Assembly (NCBI GenBank): GCA_030650875.1
Contig: JAUSDK010000206.1
Span: 1-43,043 of the forward strand
Length of the DNA: 43,043 nt
Source: Polaromonas sp.
Lineage (GTDB): Bacteria > Pseudomonadota > Gammaproteobacteria > Burkholderiales > Burkholderiaceae_C
Direction of reading: 5' to 3'
The first letter of the stretch is position 1. Each line of letters begins with the position of its first letter. The notes below the pieces were generated by a model. That model saw nothing but the letters and a program-made list of their open reading frames with translations. It ran no database searches and was not told where the DNA came from. Shown in pieces: positions 1 through 11,060 of the stretch. The position numbers and the translations under genes are program-made.

Positions 1-948
1 GATGGAGCGCAGTTGGTCGGCCAAGGTGGCCTGGTGCGTGGCCCGGACGGTGAAGGACGACACGAAGTTGCCGAACTCCGGCTGCTGTCCTTCCGGGAAG
101 TAGCGGCGCAGGTCCACGGAGATGCGGATGGCCGCCACGGCCTTGGGGTTTTGCCGGTCGCGGGCCAAAAAAGTGTTGGCCACCAGTGCCAGCATCAAGG
201 TGTTGACCGTGGTGCCCAGTTCTTTGGCGGTGGCCCGCAGTTGGGTCTGGTTGCCGGGCAGCTCGTGATAGCGGATGCCGACGGTGGTGAAGCGTGGGCT
301 GGCATGACGGGCCAGGGTGACCACCTGTTGTCCGGCGGCTTCGCGGGCATCGCGTCGGCTGTTGCGCCACCAGGCACCGATGCTGGTGGGCCATTGCCAC
401 CAATGCAGGGGCGTGACGGCTGGCACCATGCTGGACGACTGCAAGGGACAGGGCGTGATGGCTTGTCCGCTCAGGCGCGCCATGATGGCGCTGAGCATCT
501 GCACCATCGAGCGCCCATCACCCATGATGTGGTGCACTGAAAACAGCAGCGCGGGCAGTTGCGGGTGGTCAATGAAGCGGGCTCGCCAGGGCAGGCCACG
601 CTCGAGTCCACTGGATTCGTTGATGAACTCGGTGTGGAAGGCGTGCAGCTCGTCGCGCGAGGAGGCGTCGACCCCCCGTTGGACGCGGTAGGCGTCGTCG
701 AACAGCTGGTCGACGAGCCGGTCGTCGGGCAGGATGCGCAGCTTGTAGGTGGTGCGCGTGGGCTCAAGCACGGCCCGCAGGCGCGGAAAGGCCGAGGTCA
801 ACTCGCGCAGGGTCTGGCGCACCAGGGCTTCGTCCACCGGACGGTCCAGGCGCAGCAGATAGGGCTGGTTGATGGCGCCGAGGTAGCCTTCGCCAGCCCA
901 GTACAGGTGTTCGGAACGGTTCAGAGGAATCAGGGCGCCATCGCTCAC
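1..948 (-). CDS. Condensation-domain acyltransferase-like protein, C-terminus off the left edge
   Basis: An open frame of 316 codons starts at a GTG and runs off the left edge without a stop, so the ORF track does not list it. The product begins VSDGALIPLNRSEHLYW and carries HHIMGDG at about residues 139-145. That matches the HHxxxDG active-site motif of the condensation / chloramphenicol-acetyltransferase / wax-ester-synthase superfamily, in which the second His acts as general base for acyl transfer to an alcohol, amine or thiol. Conserved-looking surroundings (LFSVHHIMGDGRSMVQ and later SVDLRRYFPEG) support a real gene. No carrier-protein or adenylation domain is visible in this part. Family proteins are usually 400-470 residues, so roughly a quarter to a third is missing. 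GAAAGACG before the GTG is a weak ribosome binding site. Acceptor and donor cannot be told from sequence alone. Confidence 0.8.
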   Translation of the reverse strand, partial: MSDGALIPLNRSEHLYWAGEGYLGAINQPYLLRLDRPVDEALVRQTLRELTSAFPRLRAVLEPTRTTYKLRILPDDRLVDQLFDDAYRVQRGVDASSRDELHAFHTEFINESSGLERGLPWRARFIDHPQLPALLFSVHHIMGDGRSMVQMLSAIMARLSGQAITPCPLQSSSMVPAVTPLHWWQWPTSIGAWWRNSRRDAREAAGQQVVTLARHASPRFTTVGIRYHELPGNQTQLRATAKELGTTVNTLMLALVANTFLARDRQNPKAVAAIRISVDLRRYFPEGQQPEFGNFVSSFTVRATHQATLADQLRSI

Positions 949-1069
949 GGATCGTCTTTCTGCGGTATTGATGTTGCCCAATATAACAAGCGCTATTCAG
1001 CCCAACCCTGCGGGCTTTCCAGCGCCGCCCTTGGTTCTGGGGGATGTTCTGGGGGATGTATGACCTGGC
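949..1069. other. Short intergenic gap with a 12-bp tandem duplication
   Basis: The gap lies between holA and the acyltransferase gene, both on minus. It holds two perfect head-to-tail copies of TTCTGGGGGATG (1035-1046 and 1047-1058). It also holds a small AGCCC/GGGCT stem (999-1016) without a convincing T-tract. I see no strong promoter. Confidence 0.6.
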
Positions 1070-2134
1070 TCAAGGTGCCGCGAGTTGGCGGCTCAGCATC
1101 AACGCCAGGCGGCGCAGGGCTTCCCAGGGGTCGTGGGGCCATTGAGGGTGGCGCAGTCCTTTGACGATGCCGTCGACCGTGCTGGCCGCGCTCACCAGTC
1201 GGGCCAAGGCCGGGGCCTTCAGGCGCGGCAGCACCCGCTCGAACAGGCGCTCGCGCGGGCCCCAGACGCGTTGCTCGCGCAGCACCATGGGCAGGGGCTT
1301 GCCCGCATCCACGGCGGCGCGGCTGCGGTACAGGGCCATGATCTCTTCAGACAGGGCCCAGTGCACCAGCACGGCGGCCTCGCCCTCGGCTTGCAGTCCA
1401 TCGATCATGCGCAGGGTGCGCTGGATCTGGCCCGACAGCACAGCCTCGCTCAGCTTGAACACGTTGAAACGCGAGACATCGACCACGGCCTCTTCGATTT
1501 GTTCGATGCTCAAACGGCCCGGGGGGTAGAGCAGGCCCAGTTTGATCACTTCCTGGTGGGCGGCGAGCAGGTTGCCTTCCACGCGGTCGGCGAAAAAGCC
1601 CAGGGCGCGCTGCCCCTCTTCGCCGGGCTCCAGTTGCTGCCCTTGGGCGGCGAGTCGCTGCGCAATCCACATCGGCAGGGCCTGGCGCTCAATCGGGTCG
1701 ACCCGCAAGGTCACGCCCGCGCTGTCCAGGGCGGTGAACCAGGCGCCCGTGGTCTGGGTTTTGTCCAGACGCGGCAGGGTGACGACGGTGAGCACGCTGT
1801 CGTCGTTGGCGTGCCGTTCGCAATAGGCTTGCAGGGCCACCGAGCCGTCCTTGCCGGGCTTGCCCGACGGGATGCGGATCTCAATCAGCTGTTTGTCCCC
1901 GAACAGGGACATGGCACTGCCCGCGCCCAGCAGGCTGGACCAGTCGTAGTAGGCGCCCGAGACGGTGTGCACCTGGCGCTCGGTGTAGCCCGCGGCACGA
2001 CCCGCCGCACGCAGTGTGTCCAAGGCTTCTTGCGCCAGCAGGGCTTCGTCACCGTAGAGGGTGTAGATGGGCTTGAGTCCGCCAGTCCCGGCTTTTTGCA
2101 GGTGGGCGGCGAGCTGATCCAGGCGCAGTTGCAT
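1070..2134 (-). CDS. holA: DNA polymerase III subunit delta
   Basis: The 354-residue product is the delta subunit of the clamp-loader complex, which opens the beta sliding clamp and loads it on primed DNA. The length matches the family (about 340-355). The N-terminus MQLRLDQLAAHLQKAG..PIYTLYGDEALL is typical of HolA: the GDE..L segment begins the AAA+-like fold, which lacks a working P-loop in this subunit. The central DDSVLTVVTLPRLDKTQ and FFADRVEGNLLAAHQEVIKL segments are also family-like, and a helical collar domain follows. It is the last gene of the leuS-lptE-holA run; the lptE stop lies only 6 bp upstream. The same order is common in proteobacteria and supports the call. Confidence 0.95.
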   Translation of the reverse strand: MQLRLDQLAAHLQKAGTGGLKPIYTLYGDEALLAQEALDTLRAAGRAAGYTERQVHTVSGAYYDWSSLLGAGSAMSLFGDKQLIEIRIPSGKPGKDGSVALQAYCERHANDDSVLTVVTLPRLDKTQTTGAWFTALDSAGVTLRVDPIERQALPMWIAQRLAAQGQQLEPGEEGQRALGFFADRVEGNLLAAHQEVIKLGLLYPPGRLSIEQIEEAVVDVSRFNVFKLSEAVLSGQIQRTLRMIDGLQAEGEAAVLVHWALSEEIMALYRSRAAVDAGKPLPMVLREQRVWGPRERLFERVLPRLKAPALARLVSAASTVDGIVKGLRHPQWPHDPWEALRRLALMLSRQLAAP

Positions 2135-2140
2135 GGCGGC

Positions 2141-2713
2141 TCAGCGCGGGGCCAGTTGCTCGGGGCGCAGCACCGCCAAGCGGCGCATCACCTGCTCGAC
2201 GAGGTCGGTCTGCATGGCGCGGTGCAGCGCAGCCGACTCGTCCATCTTGGCCAGGGCGTCTTTTTCGTTGAACGACAGGTCGTTGCTGAGCAACAGTTCG
2301 GTGGCGGGGATCACGACCGTGCCATCGGCGTGCGTCAGCCGAAACTGAAAGCGGGTGCGCAGCGACATTTCCCGCACCTGCCCGAAGGTGGTGCTGGAGG
2401 CCACGGTTTGTTCGCGCTTGTCAGACAAGGACTCCAGCACCACATGCGATTGCAGTGCCTGGACGCCTGACGCTCCGCCCGCCGCGCCCAAGGTGGCTGC
2501 GGCCGCGGTGCTGTCCACGACGGTGGCGCCGGCGTCTTCCAGGGCGCGGGCCAGTTCGGCGGCGAAGGGGGAGTTGGCTTCAAAGCCCACGAGCTGGATG
2601 CTCTTGAAGGCCATCGTAGGCTGCTGGCGCAGCGCGAAGCCGCAGCCAGGCAGGCCCAGGCTGGCGCTGGCACCAAGGGCCAGCAGGGACAAGGTCAGGG
2701 TGCGGCGGTTCAT
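2141..2713 (-). CDS. lptE: LPS-assembly lipoprotein LptE
   Basis: This 190-residue outer-membrane lipoprotein plugs the LptD barrel and helps deliver lipopolysaccharide to the cell surface. The N-terminus has positive residues (MNRRTLTLSL), a hydrophobic stretch and a lipobox ending LPGC at about residue 24, so it should be cleaved and lipidated by signal peptidase II. GCGFALRQQPTMAFKSIQLVGF is the usual LptE opening after the cysteine. The gene starts 10 bp after the leuS stop and ends 6 bp before holA, so the three are very probably co-transcribed. A stretch rich in Ala and Gly around residues 75-90 is the least conserved-looking part. Confidence 0.93.
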   Translation of the reverse strand: MNRRTLTLSLLALGASASLGLPGCGFALRQQPTMAFKSIQLVGFEANSPFAAELARALEDAGATVVDSTAAAATLGAAGGASGVQALQSHVVLESLSDKREQTVASSTTFGQVREMSLRTRFQFRLTHADGTVVIPATELLLSNDLSFNEKDALAKMDESAALHRAMQTDLVEQVMRRLAVLRPEQLAPR

Positions 2714-2723
2714 GGCGTGAACC

Positions 2724-5468
<2,745 letters not shown>

Positions 5469-5915
5469 TTAACGGCCAGGCGCGGGGCTTGCAGCGGCCG
5501 CAGGTCCAGGGTCCGCCACAAACCCGATGCGGTTCAGCCCGGCTTTTTGCGCCATGCCCATCACCTCGACCACCTTGCCATAGGGCACGGCCTGGTCGGC
5601 GCGCAGTTGCACTTCAGTGTCGGGGTGCTGGCGCGCGGTTTGCGCCAGCGCGCGTGCCAGCTCGTCCGGCGGCACCGGCCTGTCGTTCAAAAAAGACTGG
5701 CCCGAACGGTCGACCACCAGCGTGACAAACCGGGGCGTTTCGCTCGTTCTGGCGGCATCTGTTTTAGGTAAATCGAGCGGAATGGTGCTGGCCAGCAGCG
5801 GCGCAGTGATGATGAAAATCACCACCAGCACCAGCATCACATCCACCAGCGGCGTCACGTTGATGTCGCTCATGGGTTGCGCCGCCTGGGTGCGTTCGAG
5901 CCGGCCAAAAGTCAT
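5469..5915 (-). CDS. exbD: ExbD/TolR-family biopolymer transport protein
   Basis: This 148-residue inner-membrane protein partners with ExbB/TolQ to couple the proton gradient to TonB- or Tol-type work. One transmembrane helix (about residues 22-45, PLVDVMLVLVVIFIITAPLL) contains the conserved proton-handling Asp at residue 25, preceded by SDINVTP. A periplasmic domain follows (FVTLVVDRSGQSFLNDRPV). Its ATG overlaps the exbB stop in an ATGA junction, so the two are translationally coupled. No tonB, tolA or tolB is in the window, so ExbD versus TolR cannot be settled from context. ExbD is the more usual annotation for this dapB-linked pair. Confidence 0.9.
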   Translation of the reverse strand: MTFGRLERTQAAQPMSDINVTPLVDVMLVLVVIFIITAPLLASTIPLDLPKTDAARTSETPRFVTLVVDRSGQSFLNDRPVPPDELARALAQTARQHPDTEVQLRADQAVPYGKVVEVMGMAQKAGLNRIGFVADPGPAAAASPAPGR

Positions 5916-6664
5916 ACAGCCCCCACGCTTGTCGCTTCGCGTACTACGCTGCCCCCCGAGGGGGCTGAACTGGCTTGGGGCGGCCCGGCGCTGCGTTCGC
6001 CGCCCCCCACGCTTGTCGCGTCACGTTCTGTGGCGGTCAACAACTCGCGCAAATCAAAGGCGAAGCCTTCCAGGTCGGCCTCAATGCGGCCAATCATGCG
6101 GCCAAACACGTTGTAGGCCAGCACAGCCGGAATCGCGACTGCCAGGCCGGCCGCCGTCATGATGAGCGCCTCGCCGACCGGCCCCGAGACCTTGTCAATC
6201 GTGACCTGCCCTGCCGTCGCCATGCCGGTCAGCGCATGGTAGATGCCCCATACCGTTCCCAGCAAACCGACAAAAGGCGCGGTAGAGCCGACCGTGGCCA
6301 GCAGCACCTGACCGAACTGGAGCTTGTTCAGCACGGCATGCAGGGCGTCGCGCAGCACACGCGTGAGTTGCTGCGCCTTGTCGCCAGCGGTGGCCAGCGT
6401 GCCTTGGGTCCTGAGTTGCGTCGCCGCGATCAGCGGCAGCACCAGCGCCTCGCGGTCAAACACAGCGACCTTTTCGGCGGCAGCCTCAACCGACGCGGAC
6501 TGCCAGAAGACGGCTGTGCTGCGCGCCACATCGGCCACCGCCCGGTGGAGCAGCCAGGCCTTCCAGAGAATCACGACCCAGCTGGCCACCGACATCGCCA
6601 GCAACAGCACCGCGACCAGTTGGCTGATAAAGCCGCCTTGGGCGATGAGGGCCAGCAGGCTCAT
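5912..6664 (-). CDS. exbB: MotA/TolQ/ExbB proton-channel protein with repeat-derived tail
   Basis: This is a proton-channel subunit of an ExbB/ExbD (or TolQ/TolR) motor in the inner membrane. Three membrane regions are visible: about residues 10-33 (ISQLVAVLLLAMSVASWVVIL), 118-142 (LLATVGSTAPFVGLLGTVWGIY) and 165-190 (GEALIMTAAGLAVAIPAVLAYN). The second and third carry the family signatures. The fold should finish near LRELLTATERD, about residue 216. The last ~34 residues (ATSVGGGERSAGPP...ATSVGAV) are low-complexity and encoded by a GC-rich repeat with a perfect hairpin. This tail looks like a repeat insertion that moved the stop codon. The gene sits 7 bp after dapB and overlaps exbD by 4 bp. 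Confidence 0.9.
   Translation of the reverse strand: MSLLALIAQGGFISQLVAVLLLAMSVASWVVILWKAWLLHRAVADVARSTAVFWQSASVEAAAEKVAVFDREALVLPLIAATQLRTQGTLATAGDKAQQLTRVLRDALHAVLNKLQFGQVLLATVGSTAPFVGLLGTVWGIYHALTGMATAGQVTIDKVSGPVGEALIMTAAGLAVAIPAVLAYNVFGRMIGRIEADLEGFAFDLRELLTATERDATSVGGGERSAGPPQASSAPSGGSVVREATSVGAV
5920..6019. repeat. GC-rich REP-like element inside the exbB 3' end
   Basis: Two direct copies of CCCCCACGCTTGTCGC (5920-5935 and 6004-6019) are spaced exactly 84 bp apart. Between them is a perfect hairpin, GCCCCC-CGA-GGGGGC (5951-5965). Because 84 is a multiple of three, both copies are read in the same exbB frame as ATSVG. The style matches short intergenic repeats I recall from Comamonadaceae; that assignment is from memory. 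The element is unusual here because it is translated and reaches to within 5 bp of the exbD start codon. Confidence 0.7.
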
Positions 6665-6671
6665 GTCCGTG

Positions 6672-7502
6672 TCACTTCAGATTGAGCACATCAAACATGT
6701 CAAACAGGCCACTCGCCCGGCCGTCCAGAAAGCGTGCGGCGCGCAGGCTGCCCTGGGCGTAGGTGGCGCGGCTGGAGGACTTGTGGCTGATCTCGATGCG
6801 CTCGCCGATGCCGGCAAACAGCACGGTGTGGTCGCCCACAATGTCGCCGCCGCGTATGGTGGCAAAGCCGATGCTGGACGGGTCGCGCTCGCCGGTCACG
6901 CCTTCACGGGCGTACACGGCGCAATCCTTGAGGTCGCGGCCCAGCGCGCCGGCAATCACTTCGCCCATCTTGAGCGCGGTGCCCGAGGGGGCGTCGACCT
7001 TGTGGCGGTGATGCGCCTCAATGATTTCAATGTCGTAGCCGGTGGACAGCGCCTTGGCGGCCATCTCCAGCAGCTTGAGCGTGACGTTCACGCCGACGCT
7101 CATGTTGGGCGCCATGACAATGGCGATGTCCTGGGCTGCGGCGGCGATTTCAGCCTTCTGCGCGTCAGAAAAACCGGTGGTGCCGATGACCAGCTTGACG
7201 CCCAGTTCGCGGCAAATCGCCAGGTGGGCCATCGTGCCTTCGGGCCGGGTGAAGTCAATCAATACGCCGGAGTCCTTGAGGCCCTGACGAATGTCCGAGC
7301 AGATCAGCACGCCGCTGGTACGGCCGGCGAACGAGGCAGCGTCCTGGCCCACGGCCGGGCTGGCTGGCACATCCAGCGCACCCGTCAGCTGGCAATCGGT
7401 GCTGGCGTTCACGGCGTCGACCAGCATCTGGCCCATACGGCCGCTGGCGCCCGCCACCGCGATCCGGTGATGGCGCGCTGGAGTCATGGCGTGCGCACTC
7501 AT
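6672..7502 (-). CDS. dapB: 4-hydroxy-tetrahydrodipicolinate reductase
   Basis: This cytosolic enzyme reduces the dapA product with NAD(P)H in the diaminopimelate/lysine pathway that also feeds peptidoglycan. At 276 residues it matches the family. The Rossmann motif [11 protein letters not shown] lies near residues 15-25. The family signature [20 protein letters not shown] holds the catalytic His and Lys and the DAPSGTA substrate loop. The start at 7502 overlaps the bamE stop (ATGA), implying translational coupling. An alternative start five codons later (MTPARHH) is possible. It ends 7 bp before exbB. The run bamE-dapB-exbB-exbD is packed on one strand and probably co-transcribed. Confidence 0.96.
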   Translation of the reverse strand: MSAHAMTPARHHRIAVAGASGRMGQMLVDAVNASTDCQLTGALDVPASPAVGQDAASFAGRTSGVLICSDIRQGLKDSGVLIDFTRPEGTMAHLAICRELGVKLVIGTTGFSDAQKAEIAAAAQDIAIVMAPNMSVGVNVTLKLLEMAAKALSTGYDIEIIEAHHRHKVDAPSGTALKMGEVIAGALGRDLKDCAVYAREGVTGERDPSSIGFATIRGGDIVGDHTVLFAGIGERIEISHKSSSRATYAQGSLRAARFLDGRASGLFDMFDVLNLK

Positions 7503-8083
7503 GGCTTCGGACTTTCGAGCGGCGGGTAGACCGTGGTCGGCGGACCGGCAGGCGGGCTGGTGGCCGCATCACTTGGCGCCGGCTTGCCGGCTGAGGACTT
7601 TTCGGCAGCCTTGAGTTGCTCTTCGGTGGCCTCCAAAACCGGCACTTTGCCCAACTTGCGCTTGGTGTCCAGCCGGGAGATGAACTCCCTTTCGCTGGGC
7701 ATGGTGTCGCCTTCAAAACGCTCCAGCTGGTCGCCCTTGAAGAACACCGCGTACTTGAAGGACTGTGGCGCCACGCCTTGCCGCTTCAGGGTAAACACAT
7801 AGTCCCAACGGTCGGTGTGAAACAGGCTGGCCAGCAGCGGCGTGCCCAGCACGGCCTTGACCTGGTCGCGGCTCATGCCGGGGCGCAATTGCGCAACCTG
7901 CTCGCTGGAGACGAAGTTACCCTGGATCACATCCACCTTGTAGGGGGTGATCCAGTTGACGGGATTGATGGCGCTGCCGCTCATGCCACCGCTCGTGCTG
8001 CCGCAGGACGCCAGAACCGCGCAGGCCATGACGATGAAAGCTGTTCGGACGCCGTGATATTGATTTACAGACAAGGCTGACAT
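7499..8083 (-). CDS. bamE: Outer membrane protein assembly factor BamE
   Basis: This lipoprotein of the BAM complex stabilises BamA/BamD during insertion of beta-barrel proteins. The signal peptide ([12 protein letters not shown]) ends in the lipobox LASC at about residue 27. The SmpA/OmlA domain follows, with [24 protein letters not shown] and [20 protein letters not shown], both highly typical. At 194 residues it is longer than Escherichia coli BamE (about 113). The extra C-terminus is Ala/Pro/Ser-rich and looks disordered, as in other beta-proteobacterial BamE proteins. The gene is divergent from fur, an arrangement known from Pseudomonas (omlA-fur). It overlaps dapB by 4 bp. Confidence 0.93.
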   Translation of the reverse strand: MSALSVNQYHGVRTAFIVMACAVLASCGSTSGGMSGSAINPVNWITPYKVDVIQGNFVSSEQVAQLRPGMSRDQVKAVLGTPLLASLFHTDRWDYVFTLKRQGVAPQSFKYAVFFKGDQLERFEGDTMPSEREFISRLDTKRKLGKVPVLEATEEQLKAAEKSSAGKPAPSDAATSPPAGPPTTVYPPLESPKP

Positions 8084-8107
8084 GGTAGGGAGGTGTAGCG
8101 ATATGAT
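8077..8107 (+). promoter_or_regulatory. Candidate fur promoter
   Basis: CTGACA (8077-8082) and TATGAT (8102-8107) are good -35 and -10 matches, but the spacing is 19 bp, longer than ideal. The -35 overlaps the bamE start codon, so the two divergent promoters would be closely interleaved. ATGATGGTTCAT just downstream is a short inverted repeat only loosely like a Fur box. Confidence 0.35.
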
Positions 8108-8195
8108 GGTTCATTGTAGCGGTAGGGTGCCTTTTGGCCCTGGCCGGGCCGCACGGGGCCGCTTCCAGCTCCCCGCTTTTCCCAGAGAGATTTCC

Positions 8196-8648
8196 ATGAG
8201 CAACATTGACGAGTTGAAAAACACCGGCCTCAAGGCAACCCTGCCGCGCCTCAAAATTCTTGAGATTTTCCAGGTCGGAAAACAGCGCCATATGACGGCA
8301 GAAGACGTTTTCCGGGTCCTGCTGGAGGACCGCTCGGATATTGGCCTGGCCACGGTATACCGGGTGCTGGCCCAATTCGAGCAAGCAGGCCTGCTCAACC
8401 GCAGCAATTTTGAATCAGGCAAGGCGGTGTACGAACTCAATGAAGGCCAGCACCACGACCACCTGGTCTGCCTGGACTGCGGCAAGGTCGAGGAGTTCTA
8501 CGACGCCGAGATTGAAAAACGCCAGCATGCCGTGGCCAAGGCCAAGGGTTTTGCCATTGCCGACCATTCGCTGTCGATCTATGCCAATTGCACCAAGGAC
8601 AACTGCCCCTCCCGCGCGGCGACGCACGCCCGCAACCACCAGCCTTGA
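8196..8648 (+). CDS. fur: Ferric uptake regulator Fur
   Basis: This iron-responsive dimeric repressor controls siderophore, iron-uptake and oxidative-stress genes. The track ORF begins upstream, but the real start is the ATG at 8196, preceded by AGAGAG and matching homologues ([22 protein letters not shown]), giving 150 residues. The winged-helix DNA-binding domain includes [34 protein letters not shown]. The metal and dimerisation domain includes [16 protein letters not shown] with a CxxC pair, and CTKDNC near the end supplies the second cysteine pair. Its 3' end faces hprK, with a stem-loop in the 45-bp gap. Confidence 0.97.
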   Translation: MSNIDELKNTGLKATLPRLKILEIFQVGKQRHMTAEDVFRVLLEDRSDIGLATVYRVLAQFEQAGLLNRSNFESGKAVYELNEGQHHDHLVCLDCGKVEEFYDAEIEKRQHAVAKAKGFAIADHSLSIYANCTKDNCPSRAATHARNHQP

Positions 8649-8660
8649 GCATTTATACGA

Positions 8661-8694
8661 ACTCTGCTGCGCCCTCCCAGGGTGGATGCAGAGT
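8661..8694. terminator. Stem-loop between convergent fur and hprK
   Basis: ACTCTGC (8661-8667) pairs perfectly with GCAGAGT (8688-8694), and an inner CCCT/AGGG stem extends the fold. No T-tract follows on either strand, so intrinsic termination is uncertain. The position between converging genes suggests a bidirectional stop or an mRNA 3' end. Confidence 0.4.
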
Positions 8695-9644
8695 CAGTCG
8701 TCCTGCTCCATCGCCTTGCGGTGGCGCTCGACAAAATCCTGGTAGGTATTGATGCCGCGCAACTGCAAGATGGCATTGCGTACCGCCGCCTCGACCAGCA
8801 CCGCGATGTTGCGGCCCGCCTCCACCTGGATGATGACCTTGCGCACGGGAATGCCCAGCACGTCCTGCGTCAGGGGCTCGTAGGGAATGCGCTCGTAGTG
8901 GCGCTCCAGCGTTTCGCGGCGCACCAGGTGCACGATGAGCTTGAGGCGCATCTTGCGGCGAACCGCCGTCTCGCCAAAAATGGCCTTGATATCGAGCAGG
9001 CCAATCCCGCGCACTTCCAGCAGGTTTTGCAGCAAATCGGGGCAACGCCCCTCGATCGTGGTCTGGTTGATGCGGTCCAGGTCCACCGCATCATCCGCCA
9101 CCAGGCCATGTCCGCGTGAAATCAGTTCCAGGCCGAGTTCACTTTTGCCCAGCCCCGACTCGCCGGTGATCATGACGCCCATGCCCAGGATGTCCATGAA
9201 GACGCCGTGCATCGACGTGCGGTCGGCAAAATGCTTGGACAGATAGGCCCGCAAGACGTCAATCACGAAGGCGGCCGACTCCGGCGTGGCAAACATGGGC
9301 ATCTGCGCGCGTTCACACATCGACAGCAGCGTGTCGGGCGCGGTCTGGCCGTCCGCCACGACCAGCACCGGCGGCTCCAGCGTGATGATGCGCGAGGTGC
9401 GCCGGGCGCAATCCTCGGGGCTGGCATGGGTCAGGTAGGCTACTTCGCGCTCGCCCAGAATCTGCACGCGGTATGGATGGATGTAGTTGAGGTAACCGAC
9501 CAGATCGGCCCCCGAGCGCGCGGCACGCACGGCTACTTCGTCAAAACGCCGCTCCGAAGCACCCAGGCCCGCCACCCACTCCCATTTCAGGGTGGCGCGG
9601 TGGTCTTCAAATAAAACGTCAGCACTGACAACGGTGGGCTTCAT
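8694..9644 (-). CDS. hprK: HPr kinase/phosphorylase
   Basis: This bifunctional enzyme phosphorylates and dephosphorylates the regulatory Ser of HPr-like proteins. In proteobacteria it works with a regulatory, non-transporting PTS. The 316 residues match the family. The Walker A motif is [14 protein letters not shown] in the C-terminal half, followed by [11 protein letters not shown] and the HprK signature [16 protein letters not shown]. An N-terminal domain of about 130 residues precedes it. The gene lies 13 bp after ptsN, the usual partner order. rapZ, often next in beta-proteobacteria, is not here; fur converges instead. Confidence 0.95.
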   Translation of the reverse strand: MKPTVVSADVLFEDHRATLKWEWVAGLGASERRFDEVAVRAARSGADLVGYLNYIHPYRVQILGEREVAYLTHASPEDCARRTSRIITLEPPVLVVADGQTAPDTLLSMCERAQMPMFATPESAAFVIDVLRAYLSKHFADRTSMHGVFMDILGMGVMITGESGLGKSELGLELISRGHGLVADDAVDLDRINQTTIEGRCPDLLQNLLEVRGIGLLDIKAIFGETAVRRKMRLKLIVHLVRRETLERHYERIPYEPLTQDVLGIPVRKVIIQVEAGRNIAVLVEAAVRNAILQLRGINTYQDFVERHRKAMEQDD

Positions 9645-9657
9645 GCCGGCCTGTGAC

Positions 9658-10140
9658 TCACGCCCCGGAGGGGCTGGTTTCGTGGGCAGATTGCCAGGAG
9701 GAAATCAGGTGGTGAAGCGCCTCGGCATCCGGACTGGCCTTGAGTTGCTCGCGCAACGCGCTGTCACTGAGCAACTCGGCAATTTCGGACAGGATTTCGA
9801 GGTGCTTCTGGGTGGCCGCTTCGGGCACCAGAAGAAAAATAAGCAGGGCCACGGCCTGCTCGTCTGGCGCATCAAATCCGATGGGCGTCTCCAGCAGGAA
9901 AACCGCGGCCATCGGCGACTTCAAGCCCTTGATGCGGCCATGGGGAATGGCCACGCCATGGCCCAGACCGGTCGAGCCGAGGCGCTCGCGGGCAAACAGA
10001 CTGTCTGTGATCAGGGCGCGGTTCATCCCGTGCTGATTCTCGAACAACAGGCCGGCTTCTTCAAAAGCGCGTTTCTTGCTGGACGCTTCGACACGAACCA
10101 GTACTTGGGAGAGGGGCAAAATTTGCGAAAGACGGTTCAT
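9658..10140 (-). CDS. ptsN: PTS IIA-like nitrogen regulatory protein (EIIA-Ntr)
   Basis: This cytosolic EIIA-Ntr receives phosphate from the NPr/EI-Ntr branch. In other bacteria it modulates potassium, nitrogen and carbon-storage functions by protein contact rather than by carrying sugar. The 160 residues include the active-site histidine in [14 protein letters not shown] (His at about 67) and the EIIA mannitol/fructose-type fold ([28 protein letters not shown]). It lies 13 bp upstream of hprK and is separated from hpf by an intrinsic terminator and its own likely promoter. ptsN-hprK may therefore be a unit independent of hpf. Confidence 0.95.
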   Translation of the reverse strand: MNRLSQILPLSQVLVRVEASSKKRAFEEAGLLFENQHGMNRALITDSLFARERLGSTGLGHGVAIPHGRIKGLKSPMAAVFLLETPIGFDAPDEQAVALLIFLLVPEAATQKHLEILSEIAELLSDSALREQLKASPDAEALHHLISSWQSAHETSPSGA

Positions 10141-10160
10141 AACAATCTTTTAATCGGCGA

Positions 10161-10187
10161 ATTATGCACTTCGCGGACGGGTTGCAA
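10161..10187 (-). promoter_or_regulatory. Candidate ptsN promoter
   Basis: On minus, TTGCAA and CATAAT are separated by 15 bp and lie just downstream of the hpf terminator and about 20 bp before the ptsN ATG. The hexamers are good but the spacing is short; reading the -35 as TTTGCA gives 16 bp. Confidence 0.4.
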
Positions 10188-10199
10188 AAAAACGGGCAG

Positions 10200-10227
10200 A
10201 AAAAAGCCGCTTGAAAGCTCAAGCGGC
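10200..10227 (-). terminator. Intrinsic terminator after hpf
   Basis: A perfect 9-bp stem (GCCGCTTGA / TCAAGCGGC) with a 4-nt loop is followed on minus by TTTTTT. This is the best terminator in the window. It lies between hpf and ptsN, so read-through from hpf should be low. Confidence 0.88.
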
Positions 10228-10346
10228 AGCGAAGAGTGCCGATTAAATCACGGTTCAAGCACGCTTGTGAAATCATGGCTGCCTTACGGCGCCATGAATC
10301 AAGCTCAAAGCCCGCCGCGGGAAACTGCCGCAGGCTTGAAAACTAC

Positions 10347-10676
10347 CTAGGCTTGCCGCTTGGCGGCAACGTGGTGGTGATCCTGCGCTTTGGTTTTATA
10401 GCGCCCTACCTGGCGGTCAAGTTTATCGGTCAATTCATCGACTGCGGCGTAAAGATCGGCATGTGAACTTTCGGCAAACAGGTCACGGCCCTTGACACGA
10501 ACATTGCATTCGGCCCGCTGGCGCCTTTCCTTCTCCTTCATGTTATCCACTGTCAACAGCACTTTTACATCTACTACCTGGTCAAAATGCCGGGTAATCC
10601 GATCCAGCTTGCTGGTCACGTAACCGCGCAATGCGGGCGTAACTTCAAGATGGTGACCGCTGATCGTCAAGTTCAT
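10347..10676 (-). CDS. hpf: Ribosome hibernation promoting factor (HPF/YfiA family)
   Basis: This small protein binds the 30S subunit in stationary phase and inactivates or dimerises ribosomes. The track ORF starts 14 codons early. [20 protein letters not shown] is the family start, and GGAGT sits seven bases before the ATG at 10676. The product is 109 residues, a short-type HPF, with conserved [21 protein letters not shown] and [36 protein letters not shown]; it ends in a basic, His-rich tail. In many proteobacteria rpoN lies immediately upstream. Here it does not: about 500 bp of non-coding DNA and then corA follow. Confidence 0.95.
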   Translation of the reverse strand: MNLTISGHHLEVTPALRGYVTSKLDRITRHFDQVVDVKVLLTVDNMKEKERRQRAECNVRVKGRDLFAESSHADLYAAVDELTDKLDRQVGRYKTKAQDHHHVAAKRQA

Positions 10677-10988
10677 AAAGAGACTCCTTTTCCAAAAATG
10701 GAACTGGGTTGAAAACACCGCTTTACCAGTGACGGCGAAGCGGCAGACGGGGACACTCTCTTCAATCTACTATGCGCCCGCAGCCCTGCAATTGCAACCT
10801 TGCACCCGGAAAAATAATGAAACCTTGTGAAAAAACTCTTGACCTGCGCCCCGCGCAATGCGGAGTGCAAGTGACTGCCGTTGCCAACGCCCGATGCGCA
10901 TCTCAAGCCGTCGCGGAGCACGATTCCCGTGCCGGCGCGCAGCGCGCGGCGGGTATCTTTCGGCCGGGCCACCGGCAAGGCGATACGG

Positions 10989-11017
10989 TAGATAAATCCA
11001 CGATGCAATGCCATAAT
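10989..11017 (+). promoter_or_regulatory. Candidate corA promoter
   Basis: TAGATA (10989-10994) and CATAAT (11012-11017) are separated by exactly 17 bp. Transcription from here would give a corA leader of about 180 nt that includes the stem at 11061-11124. Confidence 0.4.
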
Positions 11018-11060
11018 CCCGGCTTATTTGTTACGGAGTGATCCTTGGAAAGCCGCCCCA

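Noticed and set aside
1085-2470. 461-codon plus-strand ORF across holA and lptE
   Set aside because: It lies opposite two recognised genes and has shadow composition.
8099-8118. Fur box upstream of fur
   Set aside because: ATGATGGTTCAT is palindromic, but the match to the 19-bp consensus is poor and the spacing of the half-sites is off by one. Not called.
10673-11014. 113-codon minus ORF between hpf and corA
   Set aside because: It overlaps the hpf start and ribosome binding site and resembles no known protein; the region looks regulatory.
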